A stretch of DNA of 64,000 nucleotides. Origin: Spirosoma oryzicola (lineage in GTDB: Bacteria; Bacteroidota; Bacteroidia; Cytophagales; Spirosomataceae). The stretch is from the NCBI RefSeq assembly GCF_021233055.1, contig NZ_CP089538.1:3054501-3118500 (forward strand). Direction: 5' to 3'. The notes under the pieces were generated by a model. That model was given only the letters and a program-made list of their open reading frames with translations. It searched no databases and was not told the origin of the DNA. Positions 41,616 to 49,747 of the stretch are shown piece after piece. A program made the translations under genes and the position numbers. Position 1 is the first letter of the stretch, and each line of letters opens with the position of its first letter.

Positions 41616-42932
41616 TTATACGACCAGATTAAGTGCTAATACGCCCAGCAAGCCAACGACCGACACGATGGTTTCCATCAGCGACCAGGTTCGGATGGTC
41701 TGCGTGATACTCAGGTTAAAATATTCCTTGAACAACCAGAATCCCCCGTCGTTGATGTGCGAAAACATCAGGCTTCCCGACCCGATTGCCAGCACCATCA
41801 ATTCTGGTTTGATCGGCTGATTCTGGATCAACGGCCAGATAATACCCGACGTAGTTAGGCCCGCTACCGTTGCCGAACCCACACACACCCGAATGAAGGC
41901 AGCAATCCCCCAAGCCAGTACCAGCGGTGGAATGGCCACGTCAGCCAGCATGGTACCGATGTATTTGCTTGTGCCGCTATCGGTAAAAATCTGCTTCAAC
42001 GCACCCGCCCCGGCAATAACCAGTAGGATCGGCGCAATGGCTTTAACGGCTTCTTCCAGATCTTTCGTTACAGCTTTCATGGTCTGGCCCCGACGGATAC
42101 TCAGTGTATACACAGCCGTTAAAACGGATATTAGCATCCCGATATACGGTTCGGCCATCAACGTAACGATTGTTTTCAGGGGCGACGAGTCAGGGAAAAC
42201 TGTTTTCAGCGGACCAAACGTGGTTAGCAGTAACACCGGTAATAACGCGACAAAAAAGCTGATGCCTGTACCGGGTAAATTCTCGTCGGGTACTTCGCGA
42301 ATATCGAATAGATCTTTATCCGGCGTCACTTTCATGTTGACCAGCGTTTTCCCGAAGATCGGACCGGCGATTACAATGGCGGGGATGGCCACGATCAACC
42401 CGTACAGAAGCGTCTGCCCAATATTGGCGTTAAGTTGTCCAGCCACCGCCGAGGGCGACGGGTGCGGAGGCAGATAACCATGCGCTACTGAAAGAGCCGA
42501 TAGCATGGGTACCGCGATGGACAGCAAGGGCAGCCGCGACGATGCAGCTATAGTAAAAATCAACGGAACGACGATGATAAAACCGGCATTATAGAAAAGC
42601 GGAATCCCGACGACAAAACCTGCCAGGGCCAGCCCCCACCGAATGTTTTTGATGCCGAACAGCTTGATGAGTACGTTGGTGATTCGTCGGGCGGCCCCGC
42701 TCTCGGCCACGATGCGGCCCAGCATGGCCCCGAATCCAATGATCAATACCAGATCACCCAGCGTACCGCCAATGCCGGTTTGAATGGATTTGCCGACTTC
42801 CTGCACGGACATGCCCGAAGCCAGGCCGATACCGAGCGAAACAAGAACAAAGGAAATAAAGGTATCTAAACGAACAAATGCAACTAAAAAGACAAGGGTA
42901 AGTATTCCAATCAGCGTTAAAAAGAGGGGCAT
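41616..42932 (-). CDS. Gluconate permease, GntP family
   Basis: A 438-residue inner-membrane H+ symporter with about twelve hydrophobic helices (for example LVLIIGFGAMLGRIVAESG, WGLALAGFVVGIPLFYNAGF). The conserved GntP-type stretch HGYLPPHPSPSAVAGQLNANIG is present. It imports gluconate or related sugar acids; the substrate cannot be fixed. It reads toward the GDSL gene, with a repeat between. No gluconate kinase or dehydratase is adjacent. Confidence 0.92.
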   Translation of the reverse strand: MPLFLTLIGILTLVFLVAFVRLDTFISFVLVSLGIGLASGMSVQEVGKSIQTGIGGTLGDLVLIIGFGAMLGRIVAESGAARRITNVLIKLFGIKNIRWGLALAGFVVGIPLFYNAGFIIVVPLIFTIAASSRLPLLSIAVPMLSALSVAHGYLPPHPSPSAVAGQLNANIGQTLLYGLIVAIPAIVIAGPIFGKTLVNMKVTPDKDLFDIREVPDENLPGTGISFFVALLPVLLLTTFGPLKTVFPDSSPLKTIVTLMAEPYIGMLISVLTAVYTLSIRRGQTMKAVTKDLEEAVKAIAPILLVIAGAGALKQIFTDSGTSKYIGTMLADVAIPPLVLAWGIAAFIRVCVGSATVAGLTTSGIIWPLIQNQPIKPELMVLAIGSGSLMFSHINDGGFWLFKEYFNLSITQTIRTWSLMETIVSVVGLLGVLALNLVV

Positions 42933-42985
42933 GAGACGTTACGGCTTCGGGTTGGTGACGTGTTTCCGACTGCAAAGGAAACATA

Positions 42986-44269
42986 TCATTGAAACGATAA
43001 AGCGTAATCGGCTAATTTTTCTACTTCATTGACCAGCGGATTCAGAACATCGAAGGGTACAACGTGCAGTCGGGTAGTCGAATCGTAGCCAAAAACGGGT
43101 AATGGCTGCTGAAACGTTTCGTTGGCCGGATACACCAGAAAGAGATCGCTGGCTTCGTATTTTTTGCCGTACGCAAAGAGCTGGTATAAGTCAGCATGAT
43201 CGATTCCGTAGCTTCCCGAATGGTCGGTGCCCGTCACTTCTTTCCATTTCATGTCCAGCACAAACTTGCGGTCGCTGTGCTCAATAACAATATCGGGGCG
43301 TAACTTAAACTTGGGCATGCCAGCGTGTTCGTCAACCAAATGTGCCAGCGATTCTTGCACCGTCACCTTGTCGGCCTCGGGCCAGTACCGGCGGATACCG
43401 TGCGAGACGTAATCCTCGAAAACACGCTCCATTGGAAACAGAAGCGACAAATCGGCAGTCAGCCCCACTTTGACGCCATACGCCCGCCGACCCAGCAAGG
43501 CTTCCGCCCAGCGCAACGCCAGTTCATAGCGGGCAAACAGCCGATTCGACCGTTTTACCAGTTTCAAATCGTCCTGTACGGACCCACAAGCCGAAATTCC
43601 GTCCAACGCCCCATCCAGTTGCCGAATGCGTTGCTGAACCGGAGCGCTGTGGTTCCGCTGCTGCAAATAATGCAACGTCGTTTTCAGGATTCGATTGGGC
43701 GCTACATCGGCGGTTAGCACGTCATACACCACCGCTAGCCGTTCGGCATGTTGCGCGTTTTCGCGTTGCTGACGGGTGGATTGAAACCGTCCTTTCCAAA
43801 ACCGCTCATTGCTTTCTACCGAAACGTAAGACCGCTGAAGACCCTGCTGCACCAGCGATTCCAATGCGTCCAGAAAAGCGGTGACAAACACCTCCCACAG
43901 CGGCAGGTGCGTAGCATTGGTATGCGCCGACGAGAGCGTACGAAACGGGCCGTGTTGCAGGTGTCGCAACATCGAAAGCAGCATCGAACGGCTGGTAGCA
44001 CCTCGCCCGATTTTGGGTAAGATTTCTAGCTGGGTTCCGTCTGGCAAGGTCACCAACCCAACGTATTTCCGAACCCGAACGTATTCGCGACCCTTTTGTA
44101 CGAAAAAAGTCAATAAGCCATCGACCCCTTCCGCATCGACGGCTAGTTGCCGGAGTGCTTCAAAAACGGCGTCCGTTACAGACACATCGGCCGATGGGCC
44201 GGGGCGAATGGCACGGTCGGTTTCCTTGCCGATTAGGCCATTTTCAGCAACGGAAAGGATCGAAGGCAT
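42986..44269 (-). CDS. McrC family nuclease without a neighbouring McrB
   Basis: About 427 residues. In McrBC, McrC is the endonuclease that cuts modified DNA, driven by the McrB AAA GTPase. The sequence has the long N-terminal part (GRATSRSMLLSMLRH region, YVSVESNERFWKGRFQ) and the PD-(D/E)xK core (FKLRPDIVIEHSDRK, VLDMKWKEVTG) with DLYQLFAYGKKY after it. The nuclease residues look intact. The gene stands between gntP and folE; neither is a GTPase, and no AAA-motor gene lies nearby in the window. I start at 44269 (MPSILSVAENG); the ATG at 44353 falls inside the REP-like hairpin region. Confidence 0.85.
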   Translation of the reverse strand: MPSILSVAENGLIGKETDRAIRPGPSADVSVTDAVFEALRQLAVDAEGVDGLLTFFVQKGREYVRVRKYVGLVTLPDGTQLEILPKIGRGATSRSMLLSMLRHLQHGPFRTLSSAHTNATHLPLWEVFVTAFLDALESLVQQGLQRSYVSVESNERFWKGRFQSTRQQRENAQHAERLAVVYDVLTADVAPNRILKTTLHYLQQRNHSAPVQQRIRQLDGALDGISACGSVQDDLKLVKRSNRLFARYELALRWAEALLGRRAYGVKVGLTADLSLLFPMERVFEDYVSHGIRRYWPEADKVTVQESLAHLVDEHAGMPKFKLRPDIVIEHSDRKFVLDMKWKEVTGTDHSGSYGIDHADLYQLFAYGKKYEASDLFLVYPANETFQQPLPVFGYDSTTRLHVVPFDVLNPLVNEVEKLADYALSFQ

Positions 44270-44302
44270 AACTAGTGTTGATTGGGACAGGTAGTGACAG
44301 AG

Positions 44303-44348
44303 CGGGCGGGGTGGTGTCAGGTTTAAGAACCTGACACCACCCCGCCCG
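44303..44348. repeat. REP-like hairpin copy 3, 21 bp perfect
   Basis: Arms 44303-44323 and 44328-44348 are perfect over 21 bases, loop TAAG. Core GTGGTGTCAGGTT with flanking CGGGCGGG. It lies 23 bases after the folE stop and just before mcrC, so it may terminate folE. Confidence 0.85.
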
Positions 44349-44370
44349 GACACTTTGTTTGTATGCAGTC

Positions 44371-45153
44371 TTAAATCGTTACGCTGGGTTGCGTTACGTA
44401 GCGCAGCAGTTCCTGCTTGGTCGCTTCTTCGGCAAACTTCCCGTTGTACGATGCCGTAACCGTCGATGAATTGACATCATGCACACCCCGTGTCGATACG
44501 CACAGGTGTTTGGCGTCGATGATCACGGCTACGTCTTCTGTTTCAAGTATTTTTTTCAACTCGTCGGCAATTTGTACCGTCAGCCGTTCCTGCACCTGAG
44601 GGCGTTTGCAGAAATACTCGACAATGCGGTTGAGCTTCGACAAACCGATTACTTTACCGCTGGAAATGTAAGCTACGTGCGCTTTACCGATGATCGGGAC
44701 AAAATGGTGTTCGCAATAGGTCTGAACGGTAATATCTTTCTCGACCAGCATCTCGTTGTACCGAAACTTGTTGTCGAACAGCGTCGGAGCGGGTTTGTTG
44801 GCCGGATTCAGTCCCCGGAAAATTTCTTTCACGTACATCTTGGCCACGCGCCGTGGCGACCCCTTCAGGCTGTCGTCGGTCAGGTCAAGGCCCAGAATGT
44901 TCATGATCTCCCGAAAATGCTCTTCGATCAGATCGACTTTCAGCTCGTCATCCAGGTCAAACGCATCGGGACGCATGGGCGTATCGACGGACGAAGCACC
45001 GTGCGCGTCACCAATTTCATCGACGAGTTCGTCCTGATCTGCCATGGCGGAATAATTTTCGTGACGACTATATCCATTCGTGTGCACTCCCTCTTGCTGG
45101 TTGGCACTCGCGCCATTAAGCGGGGTACTCGACGAAGTTCCGTTCAGTTTCAT
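44371..45153 (-). CDS. folE: GTP cyclohydrolase I
   Basis: A 260-residue cytosolic enzyme that makes 7,8-dihydroneopterin triphosphate from GTP, the first step of folate and pterin synthesis. Zinc-site motif QTYCEHHFVPIIGKAHVAY, VIGLSKLNRIVEYFCKRPQ and KHLCVSTRGVHD are all intact. The first ~60 residues are polar, Ser/Asn-rich and probably disordered, unlike the usual short N-terminus; a start at the ATG at 45045 (MADQDELVDEIG) would trim 36 of them and remove a 38-base overlap with the pterin-synthase gene upstream. The pair overlaps or abuts, so translational coupling is likely. Confidence 0.94.
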   Translation of the reverse strand: MKLNGTSSSTPLNGASANQQEGVHTNGYSRHENYSAMADQDELVDEIGDAHGASSVDTPMRPDAFDLDDELKVDLIEEHFREIMNILGLDLTDDSLKGSPRRVAKMYVKEIFRGLNPANKPAPTLFDNKFRYNEMLVEKDITVQTYCEHHFVPIIGKAHVAYISSGKVIGLSKLNRIVEYFCKRPQVQERLTVQIADELKKILETEDVAVIIDAKHLCVSTRGVHDVNSSTVTASYNGKFAEEATKQELLRYVTQPSVTI

Positions 45154-45547
45154 ACAGTCTGATTTTAAGATCTAAGCCCTCGCTTAGCTGATTGCGTAAA
45201 ATGGTATAAATAACGATAGCAATGTTTTCGGCCGAAGGATTCAGGTCGGCAAACTCTTCGGTGTCGAGGTTGAGGTTTTTGTGATCGAAGCGCTCCGTAA
45301 CGTGTTCTTTGATGAGATCACCCAGGTACTTCATGTCAATCACATAACCCGTCTCGGGGTCAATCGGGCCCGTAACTTGTATAATCAGCTCGTAATTGTG
45401 ACCATGATAATTGGGGTTATTGCATTTACCGTAGACGCGGGTGTTTTTCTCATCCGACCAGTTTGGATTGTGCAGACGATGAGCCGCGTTGAAATGTTCC
45501 TTGCGAAACACCGCAACCCGTGGGGCATTGGCCCGTTGTGTATCCAT
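45116..45547 (-). CDS. 6-pyruvoyl/6-carboxytetrahydropterin synthase
   Basis: A 143-residue T-fold enzyme that acts on dihydroneopterin triphosphate, the product of folE next door. Zinc ligands: His23 (AAHRL), His48 and His50 (HGHNY). The catalytic Cys42 sits in GKCNNPNYHGHNY, spacing C-x5-HGH. In the scheme I know, C-x3-HGH is QueD (queuosine) and C-x5-HGH is the pyruvoyl (biopterin) form; the automatic label QueD may be wrong. The gene overlaps folE if folE starts at 45153. No queC, queE or queF is nearby. Confidence 0.9.
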   Translation of the reverse strand: MDTQRANAPRVAVFRKEHFNAAHRLHNPNWSDEKNTRVYGKCNNPNYHGHNYELIIQVTGPIDPETGYVIDMKYLGDLIKEHVTERFDHKNLNLDTEEFADLNPSAENIAIVIYTILRNQLSEGLDLKIRLYETERNFVEYPA

Positions 45548-45812
45548 AAAAAGAAAATCGAAACCAGGATTCGATCAACCTGTCGTTACAAAGTTTGTGT
45601 ACAACACAGGCAGACGGCGGAGCGTGTAGCCAGTACACTCCTCAGTGTGCTATTCTGCTTCGTAACAGGGTGTTTTTTAAAATTGTTCGACCGTTTCAAC
45701 GAAACATTCAACCTAAAAAGCCCCCTATTCGCCTTCATAACACCTGTCATCACGGTATTGTTCCGCTCGTCATTCTGCGGAACCGGGCTCGTATTGCTAC
45801 CGTTGACGTACC

Positions 45813-46919
45813 ATGAAACGCGTACAAACCGCCATGATCACACTCGCTCTTATACTTGCTATTGCCACGGGTTCCACTTTTCTTTTTTTACGACAGGACG
45901 TCTTCGGCAGCGACCCGGCCACGACTCGTCTGGAGCGCATCAAGCAATCGAAAAACTACCAAAACGGGGTCTTTGAAAACCTCGAACCGACGGCAGTCAT
46001 GCGCGAGGACGGGTCTTACTGGCAAATGATGAACGATTATTTCCACAAAGACAAGTTCAATACCCCGCCCCAGCCGCTGCCTTCCGTTAAAACCGATTTA
46101 AAGTCACTTGCCGACGATAAACCGACCGTTGTTTGGTTTGGGCATTCTTCGTACCTCATCAAAGCAAACGGTACCACCGTACTGGTCGATCCGGTTTTTA
46201 GTGGCTACGCGTCGCCCGTGTCGTTTTTCGGAAAATCATTCGCCGGTTCGGATGTGTACCGGGTAGACGACATGCCCGATATTGATATGCTGGTCATTTC
46301 GCACGACCACTACGACCACCTCGACTACAAAACGATCACGGAACTGATCCCTAAGGTCAAGAAATTTTACACCGCGCTGGGTGTAGGGGCACACCTCGAA
46401 CGGTGGGGCGTTCCAGCCGACCGCATTGTCGAATTCGACTGGTGGGAAGGCAAACAAGTAGCGAGTGACATTCAACTAACGGCGGTTCCGGCACGACACT
46501 TTTCGGGTCGTAGCCTTGCCCGGGGCAAAACACTCTGGTCGTCCTATGTGCTTAATCTGCATGGCTACACCTTGTTTCTGGGTGGAGATTCGGGCTACGG
46601 TACGCACTTCAAGGAAATTGGCGACAAGTACGGTCCGTTCGACCTGGCTATTCTCGAATGCGGTCAATACGGTAAAGACTGGCCCAACATCCACATGTTT
46701 CCCGAAGAGGTTGTTACGGCGGCCGAGGATTTACGCGCCAAAACGCTTTTACCGGTTCACTGGGCTAAGTTCTCGCTGGCTTATCACGCCTGGAACGAGC
46801 CGATTCAACGACTTGTAACGCGGGCATCCGAAAAAGCCCTGCCCATAACAACACCCCGAATTGGTGAGCCGGTAGTCGTCAACGCGAGCTATCCACGGTC
46901 GGTCTGGTGGAATTTTTAA
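45813..46919 (+). CDS. NAPE-PLD-like MBL fold hydrolase
   Basis: A 368-residue metallo-beta-lactamase-fold protein with an N-terminal hydrophobic helix (MITLALILAIATGSTFLFL) serving as anchor or signal. The metal site is VVWFGHSSYLIKANG and VISHDHYDHLDY, with ARHFSGR, FLGGDSGYG and the late His of LLPVHWAKF. The GHSSY and KTLWSSYVL patterns place it in the N-acylphosphatidylethanolamine phospholipase D-like group (also UlaG-like lactonases); phospholipid hydrolysis is inference. Alone, ends at a hairpin. Confidence 0.87.
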   Translation: MKRVQTAMITLALILAIATGSTFLFLRQDVFGSDPATTRLERIKQSKNYQNGVFENLEPTAVMREDGSYWQMMNDYFHKDKFNTPPQPLPSVKTDLKSLADDKPTVVWFGHSSYLIKANGTTVLVDPVFSGYASPVSFFGKSFAGSDVYRVDDMPDIDMLVISHDHYDHLDYKTITELIPKVKKFYTALGVGAHLERWGVPADRIVEFDWWEGKQVASDIQLTAVPARHFSGRSLARGKTLWSSYVLNLHGYTLFLGGDSGYGTHFKEIGDKYGPFDLAILECGQYGKDWPNIHMFPEEVVTAAEDLRAKTLLPVHWAKFSLAYHAWNEPIQRLVTRASEKALPITTPRIGEPVVVNASYPRSVWWNF

Positions 46920-46939
46920 ACGAAATAAACTTCTTTAGC

Positions 46940-47006
46940 GGACAGGATTGGCCCAACGAACTGGATTTTTTGACGATCCATTCCGTTCATTGGGCCAATC
47001 CTGTCC
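46940..47006. terminator. Long hairpin after the NAPE-PLD-like gene
   Basis: Arms begin with 17 perfectly paired bases (GGACAGGATTGGCCCAA at 46940-46956 with 46990-47006) and continue with an imperfect stem toward the loop. It stands between the hydrolase stop and the GH109-type start; TTATTTTA follows. Confidence 0.78.
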
Positions 47007-47055
47007 TTATTTTAGCCGAATTCCTTATCTTTCCCGTTCTAAAAACTGCTTTTGC

Positions 47056-48420
47056 ATGAATCTTACGCCTACCCGCCGTCAATTTATCAAAACCGCTGCG
47101 TTAACGGGCACAGCGGCCACGGTTTTTCCATCCATCTTAACCGGTGCAAAGCCTGCCGATACCAAAGTTCGATTAGGCTTTATTGGCGTCGGGCTTCGGG
47201 GACGTAGTCATGTGGAGCAGGCCCTGTACCGCGAAGACGTGGTCATTCCGGCCATTTGTGATGTTGACCCGAACAGCATTGCCCTGACCAACGAGATTTT
47301 TAAGAAGAAAGGCAAACCACTACCCGAAGCGTATTCGAAAGGCGACGAAGCGTTTTTGCAGATGCTCAAACGCGATGATCTCGACGGTGTTATCATCGCG
47401 ACGCCCTGGGAATGGCACGTACCGATGGCGGTGGCGACGATGAAAGCCGGGAAATACGCGGGCGTAGAAGTATCGGCCACGGTGAAGCTAAAAGAGTCGT
47501 GGGATTTAGTCGATACGTCGGAGAAGACCGGGGTTCCGTGCATGATCCTGGAAAACGTCTGCTACCGGCGCGACGTACTGGCTATTCTAAACATGGTCCG
47601 GCAAGGGATGTTCGGCGAAATGACCTACGCGCACTGCGGCTACCAACACGACCTACGCGAGGTAAAATTCAACAATGGCAAACAAGCCTACGGCGGTGGG
47701 GTTGAGTTCGGGGCTAAAGGTTATTCGGAAGCACACTGGCGTACGCAACACTCGGTGGATCGCAACGGCGATATCTACCCAACGCACGGGCTGGGACCGG
47801 TAGCTCACTGGCTGAATATCAACCGGGGGAACCGCTTTACGCACCTGACCAGTACCGCTACCAAAAGCCGGGGTTTGCACAAATACGTCGTCGATAAAGG
47901 CGGGGCCAATCACCCCAACGCTAAAGTCAATTTTAAACTCGGTGACGTGGTTACCACGGTTGTCGAGTGCGCCAACGGTGAAAATATCGTTATTATTCAC
48001 GATACTAACTCGCCCCGCCCCTATTCGCTGGGATTCCGGGCGCAGGGTACGCAGGGCATCTGGATGGACGACAATGACATGATTTACCTGGAAGGCGTCA
48101 GTCCAAAAGCTCACACCTGGGAGCCGTTTGCTGCCTATCAGGAAAAATACGACCACCCTCTCTGGAAACGGCACGCGCAAACCGCCGAGAATGCCGGACA
48201 CGGTGGTATTGACTTTTTTGTGATGCGGGCGTTTATCGAATCCGTCAAAACCAAGACTCCTCCGCCGATTGACGTGTACGATGCAGCCGTCTGGAGCGCG
48301 ATCAGCCCGCTGTCGGAGGAAAGCATCGCGGGCGGCAGTAAACCCGTTGAAATTCCTGATTTTACGCGGGGTAAGTGGAAGACGAACAAACCTATTTTCG
48401 GGCTTAACGACCAATTTTAG
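47056..48420 (+). CDS. Tat-exported Gfo/Idh/MocA protein, glycoside hydrolase family 109 type
   Basis: A 454-residue exported protein. The N-terminus has a twin-arginine motif (PTRRQFIKTAALTGTAAT). The Rossmann NAD domain (KVRLGFIGVGLRGRSHVE) is followed by stretches I recognise from GH109 alpha-N-acetylgalactosaminidases: ATPWEWHVPMAVATMKAGK, EVSATVKL, YPTHGLGPVAHWLNINRG and HDTNSPRPYSLGFRAQGT. GH109 enzymes use tightly bound NAD+ to split alpha-linked N-acetylgalactosamine. The open frame extends upstream to 46948 across the hairpin; I take the ATG at 47056. The sugar transporter and kinase follow directly. Confidence 0.88.
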   Translation: MNLTPTRRQFIKTAALTGTAATVFPSILTGAKPADTKVRLGFIGVGLRGRSHVEQALYREDVVIPAICDVDPNSIALTNEIFKKKGKPLPEAYSKGDEAFLQMLKRDDLDGVIIATPWEWHVPMAVATMKAGKYAGVEVSATVKLKESWDLVDTSEKTGVPCMILENVCYRRDVLAILNMVRQGMFGEMTYAHCGYQHDLREVKFNNGKQAYGGGVEFGAKGYSEAHWRTQHSVDRNGDIYPTHGLGPVAHWLNINRGNRFTHLTSTATKSRGLHKYVVDKGGANHPNAKVNFKLGDVVTTVVECANGENIVIIHDTNSPRPYSLGFRAQGTQGIWMDDNDMIYLEGVSPKAHTWEPFAAYQEKYDHPLWKRHAQTAENAGHGGIDFFVMRAFIESVKTKTPPPIDVYDAAVWSAISPLSEESIAGGSKPVEIPDFTRGKWKTNKPIFGLNDQF

Positions 48421-48520
48421 GTAGCTTCTGAGCGACGAAACGAATTTCTATTCTTAATTTGTAAAAAAATTTAAAATATACCAATCGCGCGCTCTTTCCA
48501 TTTCTAAGCGACTCTTTCTC

Positions 48521-49747
48521 ATGACACCAACTGCCACCCCTCCGCAGGTTCGTCCCAATTACACCATCCCGCTGATCATCATCGGCGCTTTGTTTTTTAT
48601 TTTTGGCTTCGTCACCTGGGTCAACAGTGTGCTTATCGCTTTTTTTAAGCAGGCGTTCAACCTGAGTACGGTCGGCTCGAACCTAGTGGCCTTTGCGTTT
48701 TTTATTTCGTACACGCTTATGGCCATTCCGTCGTCGGCTCTGCTGAAAAAAACCGGCTTCAAGAACGGTATGTCATTAGGATTGCTGGTCATGGCGGTTG
48801 GTACGCTGATCTTTGTTCCGGCGGCCAAATCGGTTTCGTATCCGTTGTTTCTGGTTGGTCTTTTCCTGATCGGCATCGGCCTGACGGTACTGCAAACGGC
48901 TTCGAATCCCTACGCGACCATTCTTGGTCCCCGCGAAAGTGCGGCCCAGCGCATCAGCTTCCTGGGTATTGCCAATAAACTGGCCGGAATCATCAGCCAG
49001 ATCATTTTCGGTGGGTTATTGTTAACCAGCGGCAATGCCGTTGCCGGTGCAGCTTCTCTGGAAAAAGTAGTTTCTCCTTACCTGATTTTAACGGGTGTTC
49101 TGGTCGTTCTAGCCGGGCTGATCCGCTTTTCGAGCCTACCCGAAGTATCGGAAGAGCAGGATGATTCACCCGCCGATGTTACATCGCATACAAGCGTAGG
49201 CCAGTTCCCCAACCTTGTCTTGGGCGTTATCGCCTTATTTTGCTACGTTGGCGCGGAGGTAATTGCCGGTGATACCATTATCAACTATGGTAAAGCCATT
49301 GGTTTTGACAACGATCAGGCGAAGTACTTCACGACCTACACCCTGTATGGTTTGCTGGCGGGCTATGTGCTAGGCATCGTGCTGATTCCACGGGTTATCT
49401 CTCAGCAGACATCCCTGCGATTCGGAGCCATCTACGGACTTGTCTTAACAACGGCAACGCTGGTAACCAGTGGCTTCACGTCGGTGCTCTGCGTAGCCTT
49501 GCTTGGTTTTGGGCTGGCTCCTATCTGGCCAGCTCTTTGGCCGCTGGCGCTCAACCGTTTAGGTCGGTTTACCAAAATTGGATCGGCCTTGCTGATTATG
49601 GGCATCTCAGGCGGTGCGTTGCTGCCACTGGTGCATGGCTACCTTACGGACGCTATCAGCCCGAAAATGGCGTATGCCATGCTATTGCCTTTGTTTGGTT
49701 TCATCCTGTACTACGCAACGGTAGGCTACAAGAAAACAAGCTGGTAA
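48521..49747 (+). CDS. FucP-type sugar MFS transporter
   Basis: A 408-residue inner-membrane porter with twelve hydrophobic helices. Segments typical of the fucose / glucose-galactose permease group: FGFVTWVNSVLIAFFKQAF, FFISYTLMAIPSS, GLTVLQTASNPYATILGP and GAEVIAGDTIINYG. The group imports L-fucose, glucose, galactose or related sugars with protons. The stop overlaps the start of the sugar kinase by one base (TAATG), so the two are coupled. Substrate is probably the sugar released by the GH109-type enzyme upstream (inference). Confidence 0.93.
   Translation: MTPTATPPQVRPNYTIPLIIIGALFFIFGFVTWVNSVLIAFFKQAFNLSTVGSNLVAFAFFISYTLMAIPSSALLKKTGFKNGMSLGLLVMAVGTLIFVPAAKSVSYPLFLVGLFLIGIGLTVLQTASNPYATILGPRESAAQRISFLGIANKLAGIISQIIFGGLLLTSGNAVAGAASLEKVVSPYLILTGVLVVLAGLIRFSSLPEVSEEQDDSPADVTSHTSVGQFPNLVLGVIALFCYVGAEVIAGDTIINYGKAIGFDNDQAKYFTTYTLYGLLAGYVLGIVLIPRVISQQTSLRFGAIYGLVLTTATLVTSGFTSVLCVALLGFGLAPIWPALWPLALNRLGRFTKIGSALLIMGISGGALLPLVHGYLTDAISPKMAYAMLLPLFGFILYYATVGYKKTSW

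Noticed and set aside
42986..45547. Defence island around McrC
   Set aside because: Neighbours are gntP, folE and a pterin synthase, all housekeeping or metabolic genes; no methylase, helicase, toxin or integrase.
46948..47055. N-terminal extension of the GH109-type gene
   Set aside because: It runs through the terminator hairpin and precedes the Tat signal peptide; the ATG at 47056 is the sensible start.
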